Position numbers and translations under genes: made by a program. DNA of 64,000 bases from Parasporobacterium sp. (GTDB lineage: Bacteria; Bacillota; Clostridia; Lachnospirales; Lachnospiraceae): assembly GCA_017459985.1 (NCBI GenBank), contig JAFUBX010000006.1, positions 62,001-126,000 on the forward strand, written 5' to 3'. A model generated the notes under the pieces. That model searched no databases and was not told the DNA's origin. It saw only the letters and a program-made list of their open reading frames with translations. Each line of letters opens with the position of its first letter. Within the stretch, counting starts at the first letter, position 1. This document shows, in pieces, positions 1 to 6,779 of the stretch.

Positions 1-43
1 ACTTTGACTCCTGCATTCGCTGGTTCGAATCCAGCTAGCCCTG
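1..43 (+). tRNA. tRNA-Gln (anticodon TTG), 3' part only
   Basis: The window opens inside the anticodon arm. The loop reads CTTTGAC with anticodon TTG at 4-6. The T arm is GCTGG-TTCGAAT-CCAGC at 19-35, followed by the 3' acceptor strand TAGCCCT at 36-42 and discriminator G43. No CCA is encoded. The 5' half lies outside the window. The assignment to Gln rests on the anticodon and on resemblance of the visible half to Firmicute tRNA-Gln. Confidence 0.85.
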
Positions 44-49
44 TTTGAT

Positions 50-122
50 GGGCCATTAGCTCAGGTGGTAGAGCACTTGACTTTTAATCAAGTTGTCCGG
101 GGTTCGAGTCCCCGATGGCTCA
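50..122 (+). tRNA. tRNA-Lys (anticodon TTT)
   Basis: A complete cloverleaf can be folded. The acceptor strands are GGGCCAT (50-56) and ATGGCTC (115-121), with discriminator A122. The anticodon loop is CTTTTAA inside stem TTGA/TCAA, and the T arm contains GGTTCGAGTCC. CCA is not encoded. It follows tRNA-Gln by six bases, so the two probably share a transcript. The integrase-carrying remnant begins just downstream, which makes the 3' end of this tRNA the likely attachment site. Confidence 0.95.
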
Positions 123-133
123 TAGGTTGGAAG

Positions 134-177
134 ATAGCGGAAAACCTTGATTTTAAAGGGTTTTCTGCTATTTTTTT
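134..177 (+). terminator. Rho-independent terminator after the tRNA pair
   Basis: The stem AGCGGAAAACC pairs with GGGTTTTCTGCT across an AT-rich loop and is followed by a run of seven or more T. It lies 12 bases past tRNA-Lys, as expected for the tRNA transcript. Confidence 0.75.
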
Positions 178-191
178 ACTTTGAATGTAGC

Positions 192-319
192 GTGTCATTT
201 TGACACATTTAAACCCATTTTTTCACATCTTTCCGTCCATTTTCCGTCCATTAAAGTACAATTAATTGGACACCATATTTCCGTTACCCTTTGAAATGTG
301 TCCAATTATATGGACACAT
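192..319. promoter_or_regulatory. Repeat cluster between tRNA-Lys and integrase (possible integrase arm sites)
   Basis: This gene-free stretch contains short repeats of two kinds. GTGTCA/TGACAC form an inverted pair at 192-206. The motif TGGACAC occurs at 267-273 and 311-317, and inverted as GTGTCCA at 298-304; the last two form a 9-bp-arm palindrome at 296-319. An 11-bp direct repeat TTTCCGTCCAT lies at 230-240 and 241-251. Tyrosine integrases commonly bind short direct repeats between the attachment core and the int gene. The role here is inferred from position and repeat form only. Confidence 0.4.
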
Positions 320-378
320 TATTTTAATTCTGCATTTTATTGCCTTTTTCATTGTGCTTTCCTGATGCTTTTATGTAT

Positions 379-1425
379 TTAGATGCTCATTTTCATTAAT
401 TCGGCTAGTGGTTCACGGGAATTATCGAGGTGGGTATATACTTTCATGACCATCTGAGGTGAATTTCCCATAAGTTCTGCGGTCTTAATGATGGACACTT
501 TTTTATAATAGCACTCACAGCAAAAGTTATGCCGGAAGGTATACGGCCGGAGATTGTTCGTCATGTCTATAAATTCATCCCCACCTAATTGTACGTTGAT
601 TTTCTCTTTTATCCGGTTCCACAAATTGACTTTCTGACTCTTAGACAGCAGACTTCCACCCTGATGCATCAGATATAGGCTATTTTCGCTCTTAATTTCT
701 CGGATGAAGGATTTTATATCCGGCTCAAAAAACGTGGCTATAGGGATTCTACGCACCTTATACGTCTTTGTGGTTTTTATGTATGGTCTATTGTTTTGAT
801 ATCCAACTGCTCTGCGGATGGATAATTCATGGTTCTGTAAATCAAAATCCTGTGGCATTAACGCTAACATTTCCTGTGGACGCAGCCCGAAGTAAAATAA
901 TAAGAGTACAAACATCCGTTCCTGTGTGGTAAACGGAGCAGACTTAATGGCTTCTTTTTCTTTATCCGTCAATGCACGTTCTTCTTTTTTCTCTGATTTC
1001 GGGAGTTGCAGATCGTCTGCCGGGTTTCTGCGGATAATTCCGTCTTTTACGGCACGTTTAAAAATCTGCTTAAGGGTAAGCGCAAGCTGCCTGCATGAGG
1101 AAGGACTGCCCAAATGTTCATTTATGATTAGTTGGAGATCCAGTGGGCGGATATCCTTAACCTTGACAAATGTCAAGGTTTTGCATTTGTTCAAGGCTAC
1201 TTTGTACATTTCCTTTGTAGCGGACTCTCTCATTTCTTTGTATGCTTTCAGCCAGTCTTGCGAGTACTTCCCAAAGGTAACGTCAGATGGGCGATCAACT
1301 TCCATGCGTTCCTTCTGTATTTCAAGGATTTTATGCTCTATTTCTTTTTCGTCTTTTCCTTCCACCCGTTTACGGATTTCTTTCCCTGTGATGGGATCTA
1401 TGCCTAAATATATGCGTTTTTTCAT
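379..1425 (-). CDS. Tyrosine recombinase / phage-type integrase
   Basis: The 348-residue protein has the usual layout of a tRNA-targeting integrase: a short N-terminal arm-binding region, a SAM-like core-binding domain (about 50-150) and a C-terminal catalytic domain. The first catalytic Arg is in FGLRPQEML. The box II region reads YTFRH, so the His of the usual HxxR is replaced by Tyr while Arg-His is kept. The Tyr nucleophile is in KVYTHLD near the C-terminus. The ATG is preceded by AAGGGGAT on the minus strand. The gene points toward tRNA-Lys, as expected at the attL side. It is full length and may be active, although the element around it is badly reduced. Confidence 0.9.
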   Translation of the reverse strand: MKKRIYLGIDPITGKEIRKRVEGKDEKEIEHKILEIQKERMEVDRPSDVTFGKYSQDWLKAYKEMRESATKEMYKVALNKCKTLTFVKVKDIRPLDLQLIINEHLGSPSSCRQLALTLKQIFKRAVKDGIIRRNPADDLQLPKSEKKEERALTDKEKEAIKSAPFTTQERMFVLLLFYFGLRPQEMLALMPQDFDLQNHELSIRRAVGYQNNRPYIKTTKTYKVRRIPIATFFEPDIKSFIREIKSENSLYLMHQGGSLLSKSQKVNLWNRIKEKINVQLGGDEFIDMTNNLRPYTFRHNFCCECYYKKVSIIKTAELMGNSPQMVMKVYTHLDNSREPLAELMKMSI

Positions 1426-1530
1426 CGTTTTACATATCCCCTTATTTTTGGTATAATACAGTTGTTCTCATGAAATCTCCTAAATATAAAGTCATTTTGT
1501 CATTGTTTTATTACACCCTCATTCTTTTTT

Positions 1531-1566
1531 TTAAAAAGGACTGCCGTTATGACAGTCCTTTTTATT
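1531..1566. terminator. Hairpin with T-runs at both sides
   Basis: AAAGGACTG pairs with CAGTCCTTT around a 9-nt loop, with A/T runs on both flanks. It overlaps the stop codon of the minus-strand gene ending at 1562 and separates that small-gene cluster from the integrase gene. Confidence 0.7.
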
Positions 1567-1810
1567 TCCCTATTCCGAACATATCAAGCTGTTCTATCAG
1601 TTCATTGATTCTTTCACTTTGTTCCGAAACCTGTTCACGGGATTTTTCAGCTTCTTCCCTTGCCTTAACTGCGTCCTGATATATTTGGTTGTTCTGTAAT
1701 TGTCTTTCAGATTCATCCATGCGACTCTTAACGAATATCACAACTGCGACAATCAGGATCAGGATAATTATAATCCCCATAACGACAGGCATTGAGTTTT
1801 TCTTTTTCAT
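1562..1810 (-). CDS. Small membrane protein with coiled coil
   Basis: The 82-residue product has a charged start (MKKKNS), one hydrophobic helix at about residues 8-27 (VVMGIIIILILIVAVVIF) and a charged heptad-like tail rich in Glu, Gln and Arg. The topology is probably N-in with the coiled coil on the far side or a short stalk, but this cannot be settled by eye. I do not recognise the family. It is the last of four closely packed minus-strand genes downstream of the XRE regulator and is likely cotranscribed with them. Confidence 0.65.
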   Translation of the reverse strand: MKKKNSMPVVMGIIIILILIVAVVIFVKSRMDESERQLQNNQIYQDAVKAREEAEKSREQVSEQSERINELIEQLDMFGIGK

Positions 1811-1823
1811 ATTTTCCTCTCTT

Positions 1824-2018
1824 TCATTTTCCTAGTCCAATGTGGTAAGCACCTATAAATAGCATGATAAATCCGATGATACACAGAAGAATCGCTAATA
1901 TCTTTCCATTAGTTGACGATCTTCTGAGGACTCTGCCACAATGCGGACAAGACTTTGCTTTCACGCTGATGATATTTCGGCAGTCTGGACATCTGCATAA
2001 ATTAGTCTTCTTTTTCAT
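1824..2018 (-). CDS. Zinc-ribbon membrane protein
   Basis: The 64-residue protein has an N-terminal zinc ribbon, CRCPDCRNI...CPHCGRVL, with paired CxxC knuckles at about residues 10-13 and 24-27. One transmembrane helix (ILAILLCIIGFIMLFIGAYHIG) fills the C-terminus. Small proteins of this form are widespread in Firmicute mobile elements and phages; their function is mostly unknown. The start has a strong upstream AGGAGG, and the ATG overlaps the stop region of the 32-residue gene before it, suggesting translational coupling. Confidence 0.7.
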   Translation of the reverse strand: MKKKTNLCRCPDCRNIISVKAKSCPHCGRVLRRSSTNGKILAILLCIIGFIMLFIGAYHIGLGK

Positions 2019-2100
2019 CTTCCCTCCTATTGAGATATTCTATAACTTGTTTCTTTTCTTCCTTTGTAAGCGACAGGAACAGTTTTATCAGTTCTTCCAT
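2002..2100 (-). CDS. Very small acidic helical protein (32 aa)
   Basis: This ORF is only 33 codons long but has a strong Shine-Dalgarno (GGAGGGG) just before its ATG. It starts MEELIKLFLSLTKEEKKQ and continues as a charged helix. Its stop lies inside the start of the following zinc-ribbon gene, a 17-bp overlap typical of coupled genes. The product resembles the C-terminal helices of XRE regulators that read LSPEE-type motifs, but I do not assign a function. The RBS and packing are the main evidence that it is real. Confidence 0.5.
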   Translation of the reverse strand: MEELIKLFLSLTKEEKKQVIEYLNRREDEKED

Positions 2101-2155
2101 AATAACCCCTCCTTCTGTCCCTATTATACTGAAAGAAGGTGTCCGTTTTTCTGTA

Positions 2156-2464
2156 CTATTTCCGCTTACTGATAATGTAGTTCATATAATCTTTGATTTC
2201 TGAGAATTCATCAGGAGACAGTTTTTTGATTTGGTTCACGAAATCATTATATATTTCTTCTTCGTCATCCCATCCCATAATATAATCCGTTGTTGTTTCA
2301 AGAGCATCGGCAAGTAGCCTGATTTTTGTTTGCTTTAAATCCCTTTCCCCTGATTCTATTTTACTGATTGCCGTCTTGCTCGAATAACCTACTTTCTTCG
2401 CTAATTCATCCTGAGTCATCCCTAATTCTATTCTTTTTGCTCTTATTCTATCTCCGATATTCAT
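2156..2464 (-). CDS. XRE-family helix-turn-helix repressor
   Basis: The N-terminal HTH_3 domain (about residues 2-58) reads GDRIRAKRIELGMTQDELAKK and continues to the usual ISKIESGER recognition-helix region and ADAL. The short C-terminal helix region carries LSPDEFSEIKDYMNYI. I start it at MNIGDRI (2464) because AAGGAGG lies eight bases upstream; a longer frame to 2500 exists but has no RBS. It is divergent from the plus-strand genes starting at 2618 and is the likely master repressor of the element. The intergenic region between them carries a promoter and an inverted CCCC-type repeat that could be its operator. Confidence 0.88.
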   Translation of the reverse strand: MNIGDRIRAKRIELGMTQDELAKKVGYSSKTAISKIESGERDLKQTKIRLLADALETTTDYIMGWDDEEEIYNDFVNQIKKLSPDEFSEIKDYMNYIISKRK

Positions 2465-2500
2465 TATTTTTTCCTCCTTGATGCGAGGATGATAACACAA

Positions 2501-2563
2501 AATCCCCTAAGTGTAAACTTTTATGATAAAATTTGAAAATAGCTGTTGACATATTGGGGACAT
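2501..2563. promoter_or_regulatory. Candidate operator for the XRE repressor
   Basis: Between the divergent genes, CCCCTAAGTG and CATATTGGGG form an imperfect inverted pair that brackets the upstream side of the plus-strand promoter; the right half overlaps the -35/spacer region. A further TTGACAAAACGGGGA follows at about 2583. The placement is typical for phage/ICE repressors. The operator role is inferred. Confidence 0.35.
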
Positions 2564-2574
2564 AGCAGTATCAT
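2546..2574 (+). promoter_or_regulatory. Sigma-A-type promoter driving the element's plus-strand genes
   Basis: TTGACA at 2546-2551, a 17-bp spacer, then TATCAT at 2569-2574. It is divergent from the XRE gene and about 40 bases upstream of the strong RBS GGAAGGAGGTG at 2602-2612. Confidence 0.7.
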
Positions 2575-2617
2575 ATGGATGGTTGACAAAACGGGGACTC
2601 TGGAAGGAGGTGATTTC

Positions 2618-2803
2618 TTGAATGTAAATGTCGAACTGTTAGACAAAGCAATAGAAGATTCCGGTCTTACAGTTTTGATCATTGCCCTTCTGACTCAGGG
2701 AGTCATAGAGGGAATCCATGAGACAAGGGAGTATTTGGCACAACAGGCAATTGCACACGATGAAAATACAAGAAACGCTGAAGGACGTGCGGGCGAAACG
2801 TGA
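2618..2803 (+). CDS. Small protein of unknown function, first gene of the element's plus-strand operon
   Basis: The frame is open from 2546, but the promoter at 2546-2574 would place that start before the transcript. TTG at 2618 follows a near-perfect Shine-Dalgarno (AAGGAGGTGA), so I choose it. The 61-residue product has a hydrophobic stretch GLTVLIIALLTQGVI and a charged C-terminus. I recognise no family. It overlaps the next frame (from 2760). Confidence 0.5.
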   Translation: MNVNVELLDKAIEDSGLTVLIIALLTQGVIEGIHETREYLAQQAIAHDENTRNAEGRAGET

Positions 2804-3107
2804 CGCAAAGATCCGGGAGGGCATCGAGTCCAGGAAGGAACAACGAGCGAAACGTGCAGAGAGCCGGGAACGGAAGTATCTGCTGGATCTCATGAACCGG
2901 CTGGATAAGCTGTCTAAGAAGAGCCACGCAGATCAGAAGGCCGAGATCCAGAACCTGATTGGAGAGTTCGACCTGACCTGCCAGCGGCTACGAGCAGAAC
3001 GGCAGACCCGCCGGGGCAAACGTGATCCGATCCTTCAACCAGTATGCACAGACCAACGAAAATACAAGCTCCGCAGATTATGTGGAGGAAATGAGCGCGG
3101 TCTATAA
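2760..3107 (+). pseudogene. C-terminal fragment of a polyvalent-type phage/ICE protein
   Basis: The charged coiled-coil sequence beginning MKIQETLKDVRAKRDAKIRE and passing through ERKYLLDLMNRLDKLSKK to about residue 75 looks like the region that normally follows an ARYEQLR-type motif near the C-terminus of large polyvalent proteins. That motif is the broken end of the 3022-6519 ORF. The fragment therefore seems to lie upstream of the body it belongs to. After about 2990 the frame gives a basic, low-quality tail and overlaps the next ORF by 86 bp. No convincing RBS precedes the ATG. The order inversion is inferred from family memory, not from an alignment. Confidence 0.45.
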
Positions 3108-6100
3108 CGCCGCCGCACAGAATACCGAGATCCCACCGACCAGGCACCTGACACCGCCTATGATCCAGGCGGCTGTTAATGCTGCCCAGATGGACCGGAT
3201 CACGCTGCAGAATGAAGAGTATACCGAAGCCGGCGTGAAGGAAGAGGAAGGACTGGATGTCGCAGAGTACGAACCGATTGAGAAGTCCGACTATAAGATC
3301 GGCAAGGACTATGAACAGGTGCTGGATTATGTAGACGAGCTGGCCAATGACAATGCAGATTTCGCAGAGGTCATGAGCGACAACTACCTTGACGACATGG
3401 ATGTTACCGCTTATCTTGAAGGTGCAAGGGCGATCCTGGAGCAGGCGCAGCAGGGCAAGTCCCTGGATGAAGTGACACTGCCGGAAAAGTCTGTCCCGTA
3501 TATCAGCCCGGATCTGAAGGCAGCACTCTACAACAAAGTGAATGCAGCCTCCAATACAGCAGTCGATACAGAGAATGCGGCTGTCACTGAGGCCGCTAAT
3601 ACACCGATCACACAGGAGGGAAATGGAAATGTCAGAACAGCAGAACCAGAACGAAACGTACCTGTATATGGAAGCAGCGAACGGATTGACCGTCCGGGTG
3701 CCGCAGTCCAGAGCAGCGGAATGGAAGAAGGGACAGGACGAACTGAGATCCCAGGGCGTAACATCGAAGGAAGGCGAGGAACTGAAAGCAATGTTCCAGC
3801 AGAAAATGCAGGAGCTGCCGCCGGAAGAACGGGAAGCGTTAATGCAGGAAATCTCTTCCATACTACAGGAAGAGTAGAATCTGCCAAATCTTTAGGCATT
3901 AAAGGCGGGGCTGCTTCCTCCACCGTGCAGATCGTCGAGCTGGAAGACACCGAGGGAAACAGGGAACTCCAGAATATCGCGAAGGATTACGACGTGGAGG
4001 TCGTTCCGTTTGCCGGAGGGGATCTGACATTTGAGGATGGCACTTCCGCCAGAGGCGTATACGAGAACGGGAAAGTCTATGTGCGGATGGACGATGCACA
4101 GTTTACGCCTGCCCAGATCGCCCGCCATGAGGCCGGTCATCATCTCCTGAGAACCAACAAAAACAATAAAATCGATAGAGTCTTTGCAGCAATCGGGAAG
4201 AAATTCGGTACCAATTTTGTTACGGAACATCTGATCCCGGCTTATAAGGCTGCCTTGAGACGTGCGAACTATGGGGATCTCCAGATCCGTGAAGAGATAG
4301 TCTGCGACCTGTTTGGTGGTATGAACATGCAGGAAGAATCCCTGCGTAACCTCCCGGCCATTTCCGATCAGTACGACACCTTTATGGAAGAAGGCAGGAA
4401 GGCAGCACAGGAAGTATTGGAGAGTAGGGAGGAAAACCAGAATACTGAATCGGAAACTGTGGGAAATAATGCACCCAAGCTTTTGCTTGGAGTGACACAA
4501 ACTGATGTTAACAACGATGTTAACAACGATGTTAACAACTACGTTGATAATGCCTATGCTGGTGATAATACTCTAGATTATAAGAAATATGCTATTCCGA
4601 GTCTCCGCTTAATTAAAGATGTAGAAAATGATATTCCGGATATCAGCGAATATACGCATGCTCTAAGAGAAAATGATATAAGACATATTAGAAATTCGCA
4701 TGGTGAAACAACAAAAGAAAAGTATCCTGTAACTCCGGCTGACATTAAAAACATACCTTATATTGTTGAAAATTATAATAAAGTTTTTGTTTATAAAAGG
4801 TCTGACGGAAAAACAGGAATCTTATATGTTACAAAAACAGATTCTGGAATAACATATTATTTAGAAGCTGTAACGGAGCAATATGGAAATCAAAAGCTTC
4901 TCGTGAATAAGCAGATGATAAAAACTGGGGAAGGTGATATCCCCAAGATGTTTGAAAAAGTAATCAAAGAAAAACAGAGTGTTGCTGAATTTCTCAATGA
5001 CCTAAATGCCCCCGAGGTATACGTCCAAGACGTGCGTCAGAACCGCTCTGTTTCTGATTCACTTATACCACAGGGTGAAACATCTGACAACCCGAAACGC
5101 TCATTGTCTTTGAAAAGTACAATCGTTGATTCCGATGGCAATCAGCTGACCGCTGCACAGGAAGACTTCTTCAAAGACAGCAAGGTGCGTGATGAAAACG
5201 GAAACCTTATAGTCGTATATCACGGCAGCCCGTCCACAGATATCACGGTATTTGACCGCTCCAGATCCGGGGCTCATACCAGTGCCTACAATGATCAGAT
5301 GATCTGGTTCACAAACAATCAGGAATTTGCCAATGATTTCAGCTATGAATTCAACGAGGGAAGTTCTGCTTATACCTATACCCGCGGAAACAAAGGAAAA
5401 GTGTATCCGGGGTATCTGAACATTACAAAGCCGTTCGATCTGGCAAACCCGGATGCTGCCGTCAGGGAGTATCTGTATTCGAACGAGGCAGCGACAAAAG
5501 AGACTATTGACAGGCTCTTAGAGATCGGAAACCATCAGCTTCTGAAACAGTACATTGATTATAGTGACCTTCAGAAGATGGGCTATGATGGAATCATTGC
5601 CAAAACGGATCTTAAATCAGATACCATCGAATATGGTGTATTCGATTCCAACCAGTTCAAGAACGTAGATAATCAGACTCCGACAGATAGTCCCGACATC
5701 CGCTACAGCCAGTCCCCGGATAGCCAGTCTTCCATTGCCACCCGGACACAGGAAGAGGCCGGTGCGGATCTGCGTAAACGTGTGGAGAACCTGCAGCGGG
5801 ATCTTCAGGATCAGACAAAGCGGGCAGAGTACTTCAAGGGCCTGACAAGACTTTCTGCCTATACTAAAGGCAGCGCGGCATGGAAGAACCTGAAGCCGCT
5901 GATCAGCGAGCATACCGCACGGAAGATCCTCCGGGCCGTGCAGGACTTCTACGGCTCTGAGGTGGATGTCTCCGGACATATCAAAGAGATCCAGCGGCTG
6001 GTCACGATGCTGGTAACCAGGACGGACGCAAATACCTTTGATGATGTAAACCGGTTCCTGCTTCCGATCGCAAAGGACATTGTCTCCAATACGCAGATGC

Positions 6101-6519
6101 TGATCGATGATGACGGCTCCAAGATCCTGCAGGACATCCGGAAGACTACAATCAAGGTCAGCCCGCGGGTGCAGGCGGATATTACGGATTTCAATGACTG
6201 GCGCAAGGAGCACATGGGTAAGATGCGGATCTCCTACAACACCGGCAAGGATATTACGGAATACTATCAGGAGCTGGCGGATGAGTACGGGCAGGATCTC
6301 TTCCCGCTGACGGACGCACCAGCAGCGGATCAGCTGCTGTTCCTTGCAGATTTCGTGGACAATTACCAGCCATTCACGCAGAACCCCTACAGCTACGATA
6401 TGGCTGCCCTGGTACAGGACGCTGCCTTCAGTCTGTATGACGAGATGCTGAACGCTGACCTGTTCAAACCGACCTTTGCTGACCGGCAGGCCGCAAGGTA
6501 TGAGCAGCTGCGGTGGTAG
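3022..6519 (+). CDS. Truncated polyvalent protein (metallopeptidase, nuclease-like and ADP-ribosyltransferase-like modules)
   Basis: The 1165-residue ORF starts at a GTG without a clear RBS. Modules in order: an acidic N-terminal region; a low-complexity linker (about 180-300); a zincin-like metallopeptidase with HEAGHH at 369-374; a spacer with three NNDV repeats at about 495-507; a Barnase/EndoU/RelE-like phage nuclease-type module (about 545-680) containing HIRNSHG with His555 and His560; an ART-like module (about 705-890) starting at VYHGS (732-736) and including an IWFTN-type strand; and a helical C-terminal region. Polyvalent proteins of phages and conjugative elements combine such effectors, thought to be delivered with the incoming DNA. 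The C-terminus ends abruptly after ARYEQLR, where such proteins usually continue. By eye, about 4480-5090 is clearly more AT-rich than the flanks. Confidence 0.75.
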   Translation: MIRSFNQYAQTNENTSSADYVEEMSAVYNAAAQNTEIPPTRHLTPPMIQAAVNAAQMDRITLQNEEYTEAGVKEEEGLDVAEYEPIEKSDYKIGKDYEQVLDYVDELANDNADFAEVMSDNYLDDMDVTAYLEGARAILEQAQQGKSLDEVTLPEKSVPYISPDLKAALYNKVNAASNTAVDTENAAVTEAANTPITQEGNGNVRTAEPERNVPVYGSSERIDRPGAAVQSSGMEEGTGRTEIPGRNIEGRRGTESNVPAENAGAAAGRTGSVNAGNLFHTTGRVESAKSLGIKGGAASSTVQIVELEDTEGNRELQNIAKDYDVEVVPFAGGDLTFEDGTSARGVYENGKVYVRMDDAQFTPAQIARHEAGHHLLRTNKNNKIDRVFAAIGKKFGTNFVTEHLIPAYKAALRRANYGDLQIREEIVCDLFGGMNMQEESLRNLPAISDQYDTFMEEGRKAAQEVLESREENQNTESETVGNNAPKLLLGVTQTDVNNDVNNDVNNYVDNAYAGDNTLDYKKYAIPSLRLIKDVENDIPDISEYTHALRENDIRHIRNSHGETTKEKYPVTPADIKNIPYIVENYNKVFVYKRSDGKTGILYVTKTDSGITYYLEAVTEQYGNQKLLVNKQMIKTGEGDIPKMFEKVIKEKQSVAEFLNDLNAPEVYVQDVRQNRSVSDSLIPQGETSDNPKRSLSLKSTIVDSDGNQLTAAQEDFFKDSKVRDENGNLIVVYHGSPSTDITVFDRSRSGAHTSAYNDQMIWFTNNQEFANDFSYEFNEGSSAYTYTRGNKGKVYPGYLNITKPFDLANPDAAVREYLYSNEAATKETIDRLLEIGNHQLLKQYIDYSDLQKMGYDGIIAKTDLKSDTIEYGVFDSNQFKNVDNQTPTDSPDIRYSQSPDSQSSIATRTQEEAGADLRKRVENLQRDLQDQTKRAEYFKGLTRLSAYTKGSAAWKNLKPLISEHTARKILRAVQDFYGSEVDVSGHIKEIQRLVTMLVTRTDANTFDDVNRFLLPIAKDIVSNTQMLIDDDGSKILQDIRKTTIKVSPRVQADITDFNDWRKEHMGKMRISYNTGKDITEYYQELADEYGQDLFPLTDAPAADQLLFLADFVDNYQPFTQNPYSYDMAALVQDAAFSLYDEMLNADLFKPTFADRQAARYEQLRW
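3629..3877 (+). CDS. Small protein nested in another frame of the polyvalent gene
   Basis: An 82-residue ORF in a different frame begins ATG at 3629 with AGGAGGG eight bases upstream, a better start signal than that of the host gene. It reads MSEQQNQNETYLYMEAANGL, then VRVPQSRAAEWKKGQDE, and ends in a Glu-rich helix LPPEEREALMQEI. This has the composition of a folded protein. The overlapping stretch of the large ORF is a Gly/Arg/Glu linker of low complexity. I recall similar small proteins beside polyvalent genes in Firmicute phages, so this is probably a true gene. It may even mean that the large ORF originally started downstream. Confidence 0.55.
   Translation: MSEQQNQNETYLYMEAANGLTVRVPQSRAAEWKKGQDELRSQGVTSKEGEELKAMFQQKMQELPPEEREALMQEISSILQEE
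4504..4539 (+). repeat. Three 12-bp tandem repeats (GATGTTAACAAC)
   Basis: Three perfect in-frame copies encode DVNN repeats at the start of the AT-rich nuclease-like module of the polyvalent ORF. They mark a module junction. Confidence 0.9.
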
Positions 6520-6560
6520 ATTGCTGGAATATTATGCAGTACTCCGACTTAACCAGATTC

Positions 6561-6759
6561 TACCGTAATGCTGCATTTTTTCGTCAGGCTTGTCGAAAAT
6601 CTCACGCATTGCTGCAATATTTCGGCAATTCACCGCAATGCTGCAATTTTTCGGCAGATTTTACCGCAATGCTGCAATTTTTCGGCAAGTCTGCCGAAAA
6701 TCTCACGCATTGCTGCATTTTTTCGGCAGCCGCTGTCAGAAACGTCGAGCATTGCGGTA
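6561..6759 (-). repeat. Modular palindromic repeat element, copy A (inverted, rearranged)
   Basis: Copy A is in the opposite orientation to copies B-D. From the left it carries the right end (TACCGTAATGCTGC...TCGTCA, 6561-6586), a 37-nt unit (6591-6627), two shortened units that each contain CACCGCAATGCTGC or TACCGCAATGCTGC (6631-6656, 6661-6687), a further 37-nt unit (6692-6728) and the left end (6729-6759, ending GAGCATTGCGGTA). Units show TGCCGAAAA/TTTTCGGCA inverted arms. It fills the space between the truncated polyvalent ORF and the convergent phzF-like gene, stopping 20 bp from the latter's stop codon. Frames of 65-189 codons within it are repeat-generated and not genes. Confidence 0.85.
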
Positions 6760-6779
6760 CCTGCCCGCGATGGCCAGGA

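Noticed and set aside
6500..6560. attR copy of the tRNA-Lys 3' end at the far side of the element
   Set aside because: No match to the GGTTCGAGTCCCCGATGGCT end was seen near 6520 or elsewhere in the window, so the right boundary is unknown.
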